Part shown: positions 42,359 through 51,504 of the stretch, piece after piece
Layout of the letters: each line of letters begins with the position of its first letter
Numbering within the stretch: position 1 is the stretch's first letter
Assembly: GCF_020010905.1 (NCBI RefSeq)
Contig: NZ_JAGJBY010000001.1
Location: 950,001 to 1,014,000 of the forward strand
Source of the DNA: Streptomyces acidiscabies
GTDB taxonomy: Bacteria > Actinomycetota > Actinomycetes > Streptomycetales > Streptomycetaceae
DNA: 64,000 nucleotides
Direction of reading: 5' to 3'
Program-made: the position numbers and the translations under genes
The notes under the pieces: generated by a model
Database searches by the model: none
What the model was told of the DNA's origin: nothing
The model's input: only the letters and a program-made list of their open reading frames with translations

Positions 42359-44582
42359 GCCGGCGCCTCCGGGCGTCTATGAACATCTCCTGGATGTTGC
42401 GCAGGGGCTGGCCGTCGGCGTCGGTGGCGTGCCGGGTCCACTCGCCGTCGGGGCCGAGGTGCCAGGAGGCGGTCGTGTCGGACATGCCGGTCTCCAGCAT
42501 GCGGTTGAGGGCGGCGCGGTGACCGGGGTCGGTGACCCGCACGAGCGCCTCGATACGCCGGTCCAGGTTGCGGTGCATCATGTCGGCGCTGCCGAACCAC
42601 ACCTCGGGTTCGCCGCCGTTGCCGAAGGCGAAGACGCGGGAGTGCTCCAGGAACCGGCCCAGGATCGACCGTACGCGGACGTTCTCCGAGAGCCCGGGTA
42701 CGCCGGGGCGGATCGCGCAGATGCCCCGCACCCACACGTCGACCGGCACGCCGGCCTGCGAGGCCCGGTACAGCGCGTCGATGATCGCCTCGTCGACCAT
42801 CGAGTTGACCTTGATCTTGACGTACGCCGGCCGGCCCGCGCGGTGGTGCTGGGTCTCCTTGTCTATGCGGGAGACCAGCCCGTCCCGCAGCGACTTCGGC
42901 GCGGTCAGCAGCCGGCGGTACGTCTCGCGGCGCGAGTACCCGGAGAGCCGGTTGAACAGGTCGGACAGGTCCGCGCCGACCTGCGGGTCGGCGGTGAGCA
43001 GCCCGAGATCCTCGTACAGCCGTGCCGTCTTCGGGTGGTAGTTGCCCGTGCCGACATGGCTGTAGCGGCGCAGCGTGTCGCCCTCCTGCCGGACGACGAG
43101 CGACAGCTTGCAGTGCGTCTTCAGCCCGACGAGGCCGTATACGACATGGCAGCCGGCCTCCTCCAGCTTCTTCGCCCACTTGATGTTCGCGTGCTCGTCG
43201 AACCGCGCCTTGATCTCGACGAGGACCAGCACCTGCTTGCCGGACTCCGCCGCGTCGATCAGCGCGTTGACGATCGGCGAGTCACCGGACGTCCGGTACA
43301 GCGTCTGCTTGATCGCGAGGACGTCCGGGTCCTCCGCCGCCTGCTCGATGAACGCCTGCACGGACGTCGAGAAGCTGTCGTACGGGTGGTGCAGCAGCAC
43401 GTCCCGCTCGCGCAGCGCCGCGAAGATGTCCGGCGCGGACGACGACTCCACCTCGGCGAGGTCCCGGTGCGTGCCCGCGATGAACTTGCGGTACTTCAGC
43501 TCGGGCCGGTCCAGGCCGTGGATGCGGAACAGGCCGGTCAGGTCGAGCGGACCCGGCAGCGGATACACCTCCGCCTCGGAGACCTTCAGCTCGCGCACCA
43601 GCAGGTCGAGCACCTCGCGGTCGATGGACTCCTCGACCTCCAGGCGCACCGGCGGGCCGAAGCGGCGCCGCATGAGCTCCTTCTCCAGCGCCTTGAGCAG
43701 GTTCTCCGCGTCGTCCTCCTCGACCTCCAGGTCCTCGTTGCGGGTGAGGCGGAACGCGTGGTGCTCCAGCACCTCCATCCCCGGGAACAGCTCCTCCAGG
43801 TGCGCGCCGATGACGTCCTCGATCGGCACGTACCGCCCGGGCGAGCTCTCCAGGAACCGCGACAGCAGCGGCGGCACCTTCACGCGCGCGAAGTGCTTGT
43901 GCCCGCTGACCGGGTTGCGCACGACGACCGCGAGGTTCAGCGAGAGGCCGGAGATGTACGGGAAAGGATGCGCCGGGTCGACCGCCAAAGGGGTGAGGAC
44001 GGGGAAGATCTGGTGCCGGAACAGCGTGAACAGCCGCGCCTGTTCCTTCTCCGTCAGCTCCGCCCAGCGGACCAGGTGGATGCCCTCCTCCGCGAGCGCG
44101 GGGGCGACGTCCTCGTGGTACGTGGCGGCGTGCCGGGCCATCAGCTCGCGCGAGCGCGCCCAGATCATCTCCAGCACCTCGCGCGGCTGGAGCCCCGACG
44201 CCGAGCGCGTCGCCACGCCGGTCGCGATACGCCGCTTGAGCCCTGCCACCCGGACCATGAAGAACTCGTCCAGGTTGCTCGCGAAGATGGCCAGGAAGTT
44301 GGCCCTCTCCAGCAGCGGCGTGTTCGGGTCCTCGGCCAGCTCCAGCACCCGCTCGTTGAACGCGAGCCAGCTGCGCTCCCGGTCGAGGAACCGGCCCTGC
44401 GGGAGTTCGTCCCCGTCCCCGCTCTCCTCGTACGCGTCGAGATCGGCGTCGATGTCGGGTTCCAGGTCGGACACCGTCGAGGGGGAGACCGTATGCGGGC
44501 GGTGCGCCGCTATGGATCCCACCGAGGGCTGTGCGTACTGGGCTTCTGCCTGGGCGTTTGACTGGGTGCTGGACTGGCTCAT
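42339..44582 (-). CDS. ppk: Polyphosphate kinase
   Basis: Enzyme of about 747 aa that reversibly makes inorganic polyphosphate from ATP. PPK1 features: [19 protein letters not shown] at the N-terminal core, [24 protein letters not shown], and the catalytic-His region [22 protein letters not shown], then [13 protein letters not shown] near the end. Start ATG at 44582 is chosen from the [11 protein letters not shown] beginning and a GGAAGAA 7 nt upstream; an ATG at 44723 (794 aa) is a realistic alternative. First gene of ppk-CHAD-NUDIX, likely phosphate-regulated. Confidence 0.95.
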   Translation of the reverse strand: MSQSSTQSNAQAEAQYAQPSVGSIAAHRPHTVSPSTVSDLEPDIDADLDAYEESGDGDELPQGRFLDRERSWLAFNERVLELAEDPNTPLLERANFLAIFASNLDEFFMVRVAGLKRRIATGVATRSASGLQPREVLEMIWARSRELMARHAATYHEDVAPALAEEGIHLVRWAELTEKEQARLFTLFRHQIFPVLTPLAVDPAHPFPYISGLSLNLAVVVRNPVSGHKHFARVKVPPLLSRFLESSPGRYVPIEDVIGAHLEELFPGMEVLEHHAFRLTRNEDLEVEEDDAENLLKALEKELMRRRFGPPVRLEVEESIDREVLDLLVRELKVSEAEVYPLPGPLDLTGLFRIHGLDRPELKYRKFIAGTHRDLAEVESSSAPDIFAALRERDVLLHHPYDSFSTSVQAFIEQAAEDPDVLAIKQTLYRTSGDSPIVNALIDAAESGKQVLVLVEIKARFDEHANIKWAKKLEEAGCHVVYGLVGLKTHCKLSLVVRQEGDTLRRYSHVGTGNYHPKTARLYEDLGLLTADPQVGADLSDLFNRLSGYSRRETYRRLLTAPKSLRDGLVSRIDKETQHHRAGRPAYVKIKVNSMVDEAIIDALYRASQAGVPVDVWVRGICAIRPGVPGLSENVRVRSILGRFLEHSRVFAFGNGGEPEVWFGSADMMHRNLDRRIEALVRVTDPGHRAALNRMLETGMSDTTASWHLGPDGEWTRHATDADGQPLRNIQEMFIDARRRRRGTATP

Positions 44583-44942
44583 AAACCCATTCTTCCGCGC
44601 ATGGGGCAGGACGGGCGCGTCGGAGCGTGCGGGAGGGAGGGGGGTGGCGTCGCCTGCGGAGGGCGGATGCGTGGGGGGCAGACCCTCTGGCGGCGGCGAA
44701 GGCTCGGGCACGGCCTGGTTCATTGCCCGAGCCTCGCAAGCTCGTCTGAATCGCCGGTTACGGAGACATGACGTGCGGGATAGCGGGGGGTGTTCGGGCG
44801 GGGTGGCAGTTGGGGCGGCGGTTGGGGCGGCGGCCGGCGCGGGCCGGGTCGCCGCCCGGGAAAGCCGTTGGTGACGGCCCCGGCCCCTCGTCCAGGATGG
44901 AACACCACGCCGTACGCCGCACAGCCCGCCGGGGGTCCCACC

Positions 44943-45347
44943 ATGTCCGCGCCCTCCTCCCTGCCCGAGGAGACGGTTCTCGTCTTCGACCGGGACGAGG
45001 AACTCTTCGCCTACCCCTCCCTCACTCATGTCACGGACCACCTGGAGGCGATGGACGTGGAGGACGCGGAGTACCCGGCGGTGTACCTCCCGGACGGCCG
45101 CGTTCTGGAGCTGTCCGCGCCTGACGGGTACGAGGGGCCGGTGCTCCTCCACCGGACCGACCGGACCGATCTGGCCGACCTTGAGCGTCGGACGGCTCGG
45201 TACTGGGCGCGGTACGGGCAGCGCTACTGGCCCGGCGCCGCTCCTCTCGGCCCCGAGGAGACGGCCCGCCTCCTGCTTGCCCCCGAGGAGCGGTCCGGCG
45301 GTGGAGTGTCCAGAAGGCTGCTGCGGTGGCTGCTGCGGCGACCGTGA
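44943..45347 (+). CDS. Hypothetical protein
   Basis: Protein of 134 aa: [42 protein letters not shown] onward, with a compact alpha/beta look and a final basic [10 protein letters not shown] segment. No family recognised by name. The start ATG 44943 is preferred, since the upstream frame is Gly/Arg-rich junk in GC-rich DNA. It runs convergent to and overlaps the end of the leftward permease gene by 317 bp, so one of the two ends may be mis-called. Confidence 0.65.
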   Translation: MSAPSSLPEETVLVFDRDEELFAYPSLTHVTDHLEAMDVEDAEYPAVYLPDGRVLELSAPDGYEGPVLLHRTDRTDLADLERRTARYWARYGQRYWPGAAPLGPEETARLLLAPEERSGGGVSRRLLRWLLRRP

Positions 45348-46140
45348 GGACCAGGCCCGTCTCCATGAGGTGCAGGGGCCAGAAGTGGGACTTCGGGTGG
45401 TAGGTCGTCGTGGTGCCGTGGGTGCCGAGGACCCAGGAGCTGTTCAGGAGGCCGGGGTCTACGGCCTCCGTCGGGCGCGTCACCGACGGCCAGAGATGGG
45501 GGCGGACGGTGAACACGATCCACTGGACCAGCGCCGTCCCCCCGAACGCCGTCCCCAGCGCCGGCAGCGTACGGCCCGTCAGCAGCGCCGCGAGCACCCC
45601 CACCGCCAGCCCGCACAGCGCGTACGCCGTCGCCGCCGGCCCGCTCGCCACGAACGCCCCCGCCTCCGACCAGCCCCTGTTGTAGAGCAGAGCGTCGGAC
45701 GCGCCCCGGTTCCAGCGGTACACGGCGATGAGGGCGGCCGAACCCGCGCCCACCGCCAGCGCCGGCACCGCCAGCTTCGCCGCCAGCCAGCGCGCCGGCG
45801 ACACCCCCTGCGTCCACGCGAGATGCGCCGTACCGGACTCCAGTTCCCGCCCCACCAGCGCCCCGCCCGCGAACGCGGCGACCGCGAGGGAGGCGTACCC
45901 GATCAGCAGGCCCGCCCGGTCCAGCCGGACGCTGTACAGGTGCGCCCGGTAGGGCAACGTGCAGTCGTCGCCGCAGGTCCGCCCGTAGTCGAGGATCGAC
46001 CGCGCGTCGACCTCGCCGCTCCAGACCAGCCACCCCAGGGTCACCACCACGAACGCGGCCCAGAGCAGCAGCGCCGTGCGGTGCAGCCGCAGGACGGTCC
46101 GCGGCAGGCCCCCGCGGGCCGGGGTGAGGGTGGCGCTCAT
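45031..46140 (-). CDS. ABC-2 type permease (second of two)
   Basis: Membrane protein of up to 369 aa with about six transmembrane helices in the first 270 residues, including AYSLAV-like [47 protein letters not shown], the same text seen in the preceding permease. The last 90 residues (from about HRRTAPRGQ) are low-complexity and antisense to the 134-aa gene, so the real C terminus may be lost or extended. ATG start overlaps the previous stop by 4 nt. It pairs with the permease at 46137-47414. Confidence 0.75.
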   Translation of the reverse strand: MSATLTPARGGLPRTVLRLHRTALLLWAAFVVVTLGWLVWSGEVDARSILDYGRTCGDDCTLPYRAHLYSVRLDRAGLLIGYASLAVAAFAGGALVGRELESGTAHLAWTQGVSPARWLAAKLAVPALAVGAGSAALIAVYRWNRGASDALLYNRGWSEAGAFVASGPAATAYALCGLAVGVLAALLTGRTLPALGTAFGGTALVQWIVFTVRPHLWPSVTRPTEAVDPGLLNSSWVLGTHGTTTTYHPKSHFWPLHLMETGLVLTVAAAATAAAFWTLHRRTAPRGQAGGGPSPRGREERRRASSAARTAPSTEPSDAQGRPDRSGRSGGGAPAPRTRQARTAPERGRPGGTPPGTPRPPRPSPPGGP

Positions 46141-47414
46141 ACGGTGACCTCCTTGAGAGCGGCGCTCCGGACGGCGCCGGGCCCGGTGTTCGCGGGCGCG
46201 CTGCTCCTGGCCGGCCCGTAGGTACGGCGCAGGACGAGGAACGCGGCCAGGGCCAGCAGCCCGGCGACGGCCAGGACGAACCCCGTCGCCGCGAACTGGA
46301 GCGGCCAGAAGTGGGACTCGGGGTGGTACGTCACGTAGAGCCCGGCCCCGTCGACCTTGTCGTACACGGCCTGACAGGAGGCGCCCCCGTCCTCCGGGAG
46401 GACCGGCCCGCACCCGGGGTCCGCGACGTGCGCCCCGGAGGACGTGACGACCCCGGCGGCCACTTCGAGCCCCGAACTCCGGTACCCCGCGTGGAGGCCG
46501 GTCGTATCGGTGACCGTCGGCCACAGGTACGGCGTCACCCGGACCGTCACCTCCCGGACCACGAGCGCGATCCCCGCGCCGACGGCCAGCGCGGGCAGCG
46601 TCCGGCGGCACAGCAGCGCCGCGAGCGCCCCGCCCGCGAGCCCGGCGAGGACCAGCGCGACGGCCGCGGGGCCGTTGGTGAACAGGGTGTCGTCCTCGTA
46701 CCACTGCCCCATGTGCACGGACTCGCTGTCGCCCGCCTGCCAGGTCAGCCGGTGCAGCACGACCAGGAGCCCTGTCCCGACGGTGAGCAGGACGGCCGAC
46801 GCGAGCAGCCCGCCGCCCAGCCAGCGGGCCGGGGTGACGCCCTGACTCCAGGTCAGCCGCGCGGTCCCGCTCTCCAGGTCCCGCCCGAAGAGCGCGGCCC
46901 CGGACCAGGCGCCCACGACGAGCGGGAGGGCGAACAGGGCGGTCGTCGCGTACCCGAACAGGTCGTCGTGCCTGAGGATCGCGCCCTCGCCGTACCGCGC
47001 GGTCCGCAGCGCCCCGTCGACGAAGGGGATCCAGCCTGCGAGCTGAAGGGCGGCGAGGAGGAGGACGAGGGCGAGCCAGCTGGCCAGGGCGGGGCGGTGG
47101 AGGCGCAGGAGCCAGCGGAGGTGGGCGGTTGTGGGGTGGGGCGAGGGTGTTGCGGTGTGGGGGTGGGCGGCTGCGGGGGAGGGGGTGTTCGGCGTGCTGC
47201 GGAGGTGGTTCGGCGGGGTCGTGGGGTCGTCCGGCGGGGTCGTGGGGTCGTCCGGCGGGGTTGCGAGGTGGCTCGGCGAGGGTGTTGCGGCGTGGGAGTG
47301 GCCGGTTGTGGGGGAGGGGGCGTTCGGCGTGCTGCGGAGGTCGTCCGGCGGGGCCGCGAGGTCGTCCGGCGGGGTGTGGGACGGGTCCGGTGTGTCCTGG
47401 GGCTGTGTCGTCAT
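46137..47414 (-). CDS. ABC-2 type permease (first of two) with Pro-rich N terminus
   Basis: Membrane protein of 425 aa. The first 95 residues are an unusual disordered repeat region (PPDDLRSTPN, SPSPHP and PPDDPTT units). About six transmembrane helices follow, with GAWSGAALFGRDLESGTARLTWSQGVTPARWL matching the next permease and the GRELESGTA motif of ABC-2 exporters. ATG at 47414 overlaps the ATPase stop by 4 nt. An internal start near residue 95 would remove the repeats. Part of a GntR-ATPase-permease-permease operon. Confidence 0.78.
   Translation of the reverse strand: MTTQPQDTPDPSHTPPDDLAAPPDDLRSTPNAPSPTTGHSHAATPSPSHLATPPDDPTTPPDDPTTPPNHLRSTPNTPSPAAAHPHTATPSPHPTTAHLRWLLRLHRPALASWLALVLLLAALQLAGWIPFVDGALRTARYGEGAILRHDDLFGYATTALFALPLVVGAWSGAALFGRDLESGTARLTWSQGVTPARWLGGGLLASAVLLTVGTGLLVVLHRLTWQAGDSESVHMGQWYEDDTLFTNGPAAVALVLAGLAGGALAALLCRRTLPALAVGAGIALVVREVTVRVTPYLWPTVTDTTGLHAGYRSSGLEVAAGVVTSSGAHVADPGCGPVLPEDGGASCQAVYDKVDGAGLYVTYHPESHFWPLQFAATGFVLAVAGLLALAAFLVLRRTYGPARSSAPANTGPGAVRSAALKEVTV
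47129..47390. repeat. Tandem repeats encoding the Pro-rich N terminus
   Basis: Direct repeats in DNA: GGGGTCGTCCGGCGGGGTCG occurs in series around 47220-47262, and a larger unit, TTCGGCGTGCTGCGGAGG, recurs at about 47188 and 47324. They encode the repeated PPDD(P/L) peptide units. Such repeats expand and contract by slippage. Confidence 0.8.
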
Positions 47415-48319
47415 GCCGCCGCCCTCGCTGTCGGGGCGGGGTGGGGCAGCGGAGGTGTGCCGGGGTTGCGGAGGTGGGCCAGGAGCAGTTCCTCCAGGGA
47501 CGGCCGGGTCGTGCGCCAGTCGGGGGTGAGGGGGCCCTGGGGGCGGATCAGTGCGGTGAGCTGGCGGCCCGTCGTGCGGGATTCGACGACCGTGTGCGGG
47601 GCGAGGTCGGGGCCCTCCGCCGGGCCCTGCACCCGGACGTGGGCGTCGAGGAGGTCGTCGATCTCGCCGGCGAGGCGGATTTGGCCGCCGCCGACCAGGA
47701 GGAGGTGGTCGCAGGAGTCCTCCAGCTCGGCCACCACGTGCGACGACATCACGATCGTCGTCCCGAACCGCGCGGCCTGCGACATCAGCGTGGCCATCAG
47801 CTCGTGCCGGGCCAGCGGGTCGAGGTCAGCCATCGGCTCGTCCAGCAGGAGCAGGTCGGGGCGCTTGCCGAGGGCCAGCGCGAGGGCGACGCGCGTCCGC
47901 TGACCTCCCGACAGCGATCTGATGCGCTGGTCCGGATCGAGATCCTGGGCCGTCGCCACCCGCTGCGCGGTCTCCGCGTCCCACCGCGCGGGGTTCAGGT
48001 CGGCGCCCATCCGCAGCGTCTGCGCCACCGTCAACTGCGGGTACAGCGGCTTGTCCTGCGCGACGTAACCCACCCGGGTCCGGGCGGACGCGGCGTCTGT
48101 GCCGAGCACGGTCAGCTCCCCTTCCGTCGGGGGAAGCAGGCCCGCCGCGAGCGCGAGCAGCGTCGACTTCCCCGCGCCGTTCGGACCGACCATCGCGCAG
48201 ACCCGGCCCGCGGGGAGGGAGAAGGAGCAGTCGTGCAGAGCCCAGGCACTCCGGCGGCCGAAGCGTTTGCCGAGGCCGGTGGCGGTGAGGGCGGGGGGCT
48301 GGGGTTCGGCGGTGGTCAT
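47411..48319 (-). CDS. ABC transporter ATP-binding protein
   Basis: ATPase of 302 aa. Walker A GPNGAGKST near residue 42, signature LSGGQRTRVALALA, Walker B LLLLDEPMADLDP, H-loop MSSHVVAE. Belongs to the YtrB/CcmA-like group of exporter ATPases. Start overlaps the GntR stop by 4 nt and its stop overlaps the permease start by 4 nt, showing tight translational coupling. Substrate unknown. Confidence 0.92.
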   Translation of the reverse strand: MTTAEPQPPALTATGLGKRFGRRSAWALHDCSFSLPAGRVCAMVGPNGAGKSTLLALAAGLLPPTEGELTVLGTDAASARTRVGYVAQDKPLYPQLTVAQTLRMGADLNPARWDAETAQRVATAQDLDPDQRIRSLSGGQRTRVALALALGKRPDLLLLDEPMADLDPLARHELMATLMSQAARFGTTIVMSSHVVAELEDSCDHLLLVGGGQIRLAGEIDDLLDAHVRVQGPAEGPDLAPHTVVESRTTGRQLTALIRPQGPLTPDWRTTRPSLEELLLAHLRNPGTPPLPHPAPTARAAA

Positions 48320-48903
48320 GGTCGGTCCCCCTTGAGGGTCGCGGATGGTACGGATTCGGCTTGTTCGGGTGCTTCTGCTCTGTTGATCGGATCTGCCCCC
48401 TCGATCGGTTCTGTCCTGCCGGAAGAATTTGAGAAATCTCCGGAATCCGATGAATGAGCAGGTTGTGAGGGGTCGGACGGAGAGGGGGAGTAAGGGGAGT
48501 CCCGGCCGGACCTCGGTGCGGAGTACTCGTCGAGCACGGCGGTGAAGAGAGCGGCCACGTCCTCCCGGTCCAGGCCGGCCTCCCGGGCCCGGTCCGCCCA
48601 GCCGTCGAGTTCGCGGCGCAGCGGGGAGTCGTCGGCGGGGGCGGTGCCGAGGGTGCGGCGGACGAAGGTGCCCAGCCCTCGGCGGGCCTCGACCAGCCCC
48701 TCGCGTTCCAGTTCCCGGTACGCCTTCAGCACCGTGTTCGGATTGATGGCGGTCGCCTCGACGACCTCACGGGCCGTGGGGAGCCGGTCGCCGGGGCGGA
48801 GCAGGCCGAGGCGCAGGGCCTGCTTGGTCTGCTGGACGATCTGGACGTAGGTGGCCACGCCGCTGTGCCGGTCGATGCGGTATTCGACCACGGGTTCCAC
48901 CAC
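48316..48903 (-). CDS. GntR-family regulator (YtrA subfamily)
   Basis: Regulator of 195 aa. The GntR winged helix is at about residues 10-78 (YVQIVQQTKQALRLGLLRPGDRLPTAREVVEATAINPNTVLKAYRELEREGLVEARRG). The rest is a short YtrA-type tail (LDEYSAPRS) followed by a Ser/Pro-rich stretch. YtrA repressors control adjacent ABC transporters of cell-envelope stress; here it is the first gene of such an operon. The start codon GTG lies inside a 19-bp perfect palindrome that is presumably its operator. Confidence 0.9.
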   Translation of the reverse strand: MVEPVVEYRIDRHSGVATYVQIVQQTKQALRLGLLRPGDRLPTAREVVEATAINPNTVLKAYRELEREGLVEARRGLGTFVRRTLGTAPADDSPLRRELDGWADRAREAGLDREDVAALFTAVLDEYSAPRSGRDSPYSPSPSDPSQPAHSSDSGDFSNSSGRTEPIEGADPINRAEAPEQAESVPSATLKGDRP

Positions 48904-48938
48904 CCTTTCACTAATTGAGTAGTGAAAGGGTGGTGGAA
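48895..48938. promoter_or_regulatory. Perfect 19-bp palindrome, operator of the GntR operon
   Basis: TTCCACCACCCTTTCACTA (48895-48913) and its exact inverse complement at 48920-48938 around a 6-nt centre ATTGAG. It covers the GntR start codon and first codons. Very long and perfect for an operator, so it could also fold into an mRNA hairpin that hides the translation start. Confidence 0.75.
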
Positions 48939-49065
48939 CGGGGCCGGTTCGTCAAGCGCCGGAAGAAACCGCAGGTCGGAGGCGCCCCACGGGGCGCTAT
49001 ATAAGGGGACAAAAAAATTTCCGCAGATCGTGAACCGATCGGCGAGGTCGAAGCGATGAGGGGGT

Positions 49066-49608
49066 GTGAGCGAAACGAGAAGTGACGGAGAGCTGCTGCG
49101 GGCCATCGCCGCAGACGGGGACCGTCACGCCTTCGAGGAGCTGTACCGGCGGTACGCGCCGTGGCTGGCCGCTCGGTTGCGCAGCCGCTGCTCGGACTCC
49201 GGGACGGTGGACGACGTCGTGCAGGAGACGTTTCTCGCGGTGTGGCGGGGCAAGGCCCGGTACCACGAGGAGGGGGACGTCGCGGGCTGGCTGTGGCGCA
49301 TCGGGGCGAGACGTCTCGTGGACGCCCTGCGCCGCGACGGCGCCCGGGGCCGGATCCGCCAGGCCCTCGCCCGACTGCGCCATCGCGACGAGGTGTCCGC
49401 GGAGGACCGCGTCCTCACGGGGGTGGAACACGGCGACCTCGCCGGCGCCCTGGCCCGCCTCTCACCGGAACTGCGCGCGGCCCTTCAGGCCACGGTCATC
49501 GACGGCCTGAGCACCAGAGAGGCGGCGGCCCTGCTGGGCATCCCGGCGGGGACGGTCAAGACACGGGCGATGCGAGCCCGCAAACAGCTGAGGGAGGCGC
49601 TGACGTGA
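49066..49608 (+). CDS. ECF-type RNA polymerase sigma factor
   Basis: Sigma-70 family factor of 180 aa. Region 2 FEELYRRYAPWLAARLRSRCSDSGTVDDVVQETFLAVWR, region 4 LSPELRAALQATVIDGLSTREAAALLGIPAGTVKTRAMRARKQLREAL. No region 1 or 3, as in the ECF group. Start GTG 49066; the ribosome-binding site is close and weak. It is followed after 139 bp by a zinc-finger membrane protein that is its likely anti-sigma factor and then by an ABC exporter it probably controls. Confidence 0.92.
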   Translation: MSETRSDGELLRAIAADGDRHAFEELYRRYAPWLAARLRSRCSDSGTVDDVVQETFLAVWRGKARYHEEGDVAGWLWRIGARRLVDALRRDGARGRIRQALARLRHRDEVSAEDRVLTGVEHGDLAGALARLSPELRAALQATVIDGLSTREAAALLGIPAGTVKTRAMRARKQLREALT

Positions 49609-49747
49609 GGGGGACGACGAACGAGGGTGCCAGAGGGGGCGCGGTGACGGGGTTGCGCTGGATCGGCGAGGGCGTGGCGACGGAGCCGGGCCGGAGCGGT
49701 CGGGGCGCAGTGACGGGGTCGGGTCGGATCGACAAAAGGAGCGCGGC

Positions 49748-50584
49748 ATGAGCTGGCATGTCGGTGATGAGGAACTGCGGGCCTACGCGCGGGGCGAGCT
49801 GGCGGCGCCGCTGCTGTGGTCGACGGACACGCACCTCGCGGCGTGCGCGCAGTGCCGGGCCACGCTCGCGCGGGAAGCCGACCCGGTCGCGCTGGACGTC
49901 GGCTGGGAGCGGCTGGACGCGGAGCTGGACGCGCCAAGGCGGGGGGTGTTCGAGGGGCTGCTCGTACGGTTCGGGGTCTCCGACAGCACCGCGCGGCTGC
50001 TGACGGCGACGCCGATCCTGCGCCGCTCCTGGTTCCTCGCGGTGTTGTCGGTCCTGGTGATGACGATCGTGATGGTCCGTACGGCCGACAACCCGGCGCT
50101 CTTCCTGGCGCTCGCGCCGCTGCTGCCGCTGGCGGGTGTGGCCGTGTCGTTCGGCCGGGCCCTGGACCCGACGTACGAGATGGCGATGGTCGCCCCGGTG
50201 CACGGCTTCCGGCTCCTGATGATCCGTACGGTCGCCGTCCTCACCGCGAGCCTCGCCTTCAACGGCCTCGCGACCCTGGCCCTCCCGGGGTACGGCCTGC
50301 TGGCGCTGGCCTGGCTCCTGCCGGCGCTGGCGCTGACGACGACGGGCCTGGCCCTGACCGCCCGCCTCGGCGCGGTGATCGCGCCGGTCCTGACCTGCGC
50401 CACCTGGGTCGGGATCCTCCTGTTCGCCAAGTCCCGCCCGCACGAGACGCTGGCGCCCTTCACCACACCGGGCCAGCTCGCCGCCGCCGCGGTGGCCCTG
50501 GTCGCCGCGTTCGCGCTCTACCGCTCACGGGACCGCTTCGACATCCGCCCGATGGGCGGCTTCCAGGAAGGAGGGGCGATGTGA
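49748..50584 (+). CDS. Membrane anti-sigma factor (zinc-finger type)
   Basis: Protein of 278 aa. N-terminal ZAS-type zinc-binding motif HLAACAQC (H-x3-C-x2-C) at about residues 28-37, preceded by the typical VGDEELRAYARGEL; this domain would hold the sigma factor. About six transmembrane helices follow (about 95-260), more than the single helix of most anti-sigma factors. It could therefore also be a transporter subunit that doubles as anti-sigma factor. Next to the ECF sigma gene and the ABC ATPase gene. Confidence 0.75.
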   Translation: MSWHVGDEELRAYARGELAAPLLWSTDTHLAACAQCRATLAREADPVALDVGWERLDAELDAPRRGVFEGLLVRFGVSDSTARLLTATPILRRSWFLAVLSVLVMTIVMVRTADNPALFLALAPLLPLAGVAVSFGRALDPTYEMAMVAPVHGFRLLMIRTVAVLTASLAFNGLATLALPGYGLLALAWLLPALALTTTGLALTARLGAVIAPVLTCATWVGILLFAKSRPHETLAPFTTPGQLAAAAVALVAAFALYRSRDRFDIRPMGGFQEGGAM

Positions 50585-50637
50585 CACCGCGCAGGACACC
50601 CCGCCCCACCGACCACGACACCACCTGAGAGGACCCC

Positions 50638-51504
50638 ATGACCGGGACCACGACACTGACGGCGACAGACCTTTCCCTGCGCTACGGCGGCACCCGCGCC
50701 CTGGACGGCGTCTCCCTGAGCCTCGGCCGGGGGGTCACCGGCCTGCTGGGCCCCAACGGCGCGGGCAAGACGACGCTGCTGAGGGTGCTGGCGACCGCGG
50801 TGCCCCCGGACGGCGGGGAGTTCAGGGCGCTGGGCCACGACCCGCGCACGTCGGCCGGCCGGCTGGGACTGCGCCGGGCGCTCGGCTACCTGCCGCAGAA
50901 CCCCGGCTTCCACCCGGACTTCACGGCCTTCGAGTTCGTCGACTACGTCGCGATCCTCAAGGAGCTGAACGACCGGGGGACGCGGATCAAGGAGGTGCGG
51001 CGCGTGCTGGAGGCCGTCGACCTGAGCGACGTGCGCAAGACGCGCCTGAAGAGGCTGTCCGGCGGGATGCGGCAGCGGGTCGCGCTCGCGGCGGCGCTCG
51101 TCGGCGACCCGGGACTGCTCGTGCTGGACGAACCGACCGTCGGACTCGACCCCGAACAGCGCATGCGGTTCCGGGAGTTGATCGCGCAGGCGGGCGAGGG
51201 CCGGACGGTCCTGCTGTCGACGCACCAGACGGAGGACGTGGCGATGCTGTGCCACCGCGTGATCGTGATGACCCGGGGCCGCGTCCGCTTCGAGGGCACC
51301 CCCGCCGACCTGACCGCGCGAGCGGCCGGCCGGGTCTGGAGCAGCGTCGAGCGGGACCCGGCGGCGCGGGCCGGCTGGCGCACCGGCACCGGCAGCTTCC
51401 GCAACATCGGCGACCCCCCGCAGGGCGCCGAACTCCTCGAACCCACCCTGGAGGACGGCTACTTGCTCACCCTGGACGGCGAGAGCGCGGAGGCGTCGGC
51501 ATGA
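50638..51504 (+). CDS. ABC transporter ATP-binding protein
   Basis: ATPase of 288 aa. Walker A GPNGAGKTTLLRVLA near residue 38, signature LSGGMRQRVALAAALVGDP, Walker B LLVLDEPTVGLDPEQR, H-loop LLSTHQTEDVAML. Similar to CcmA/drug-exporter ATPases. Its stop overlaps the permease ATG as ATGA, and it follows the anti-sigma gene by 53 bp. Together with the two following membrane-protein genes it forms an exporter. Confidence 0.92.
   Translation: MTGTTTLTATDLSLRYGGTRALDGVSLSLGRGVTGLLGPNGAGKTTLLRVLATAVPPDGGEFRALGHDPRTSAGRLGLRRALGYLPQNPGFHPDFTAFEFVDYVAILKELNDRGTRIKEVRRVLEAVDLSDVRKTRLKRLSGGMRQRVALAAALVGDPGLLVLDEPTVGLDPEQRMRFRELIAQAGEGRTVLLSTHQTEDVAMLCHRVIVMTRGRVRFEGTPADLTARAAGRVWSSVERDPAARAGWRTGTGSFRNIGDPPQGAELLEPTLEDGYLLTLDGESAEASA

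Noticed and set aside
46311..47903. Rightward ORF of 530 codons
   Set aside because: Antisense to the ABC permease and ATPase genes, which carry clear motifs.
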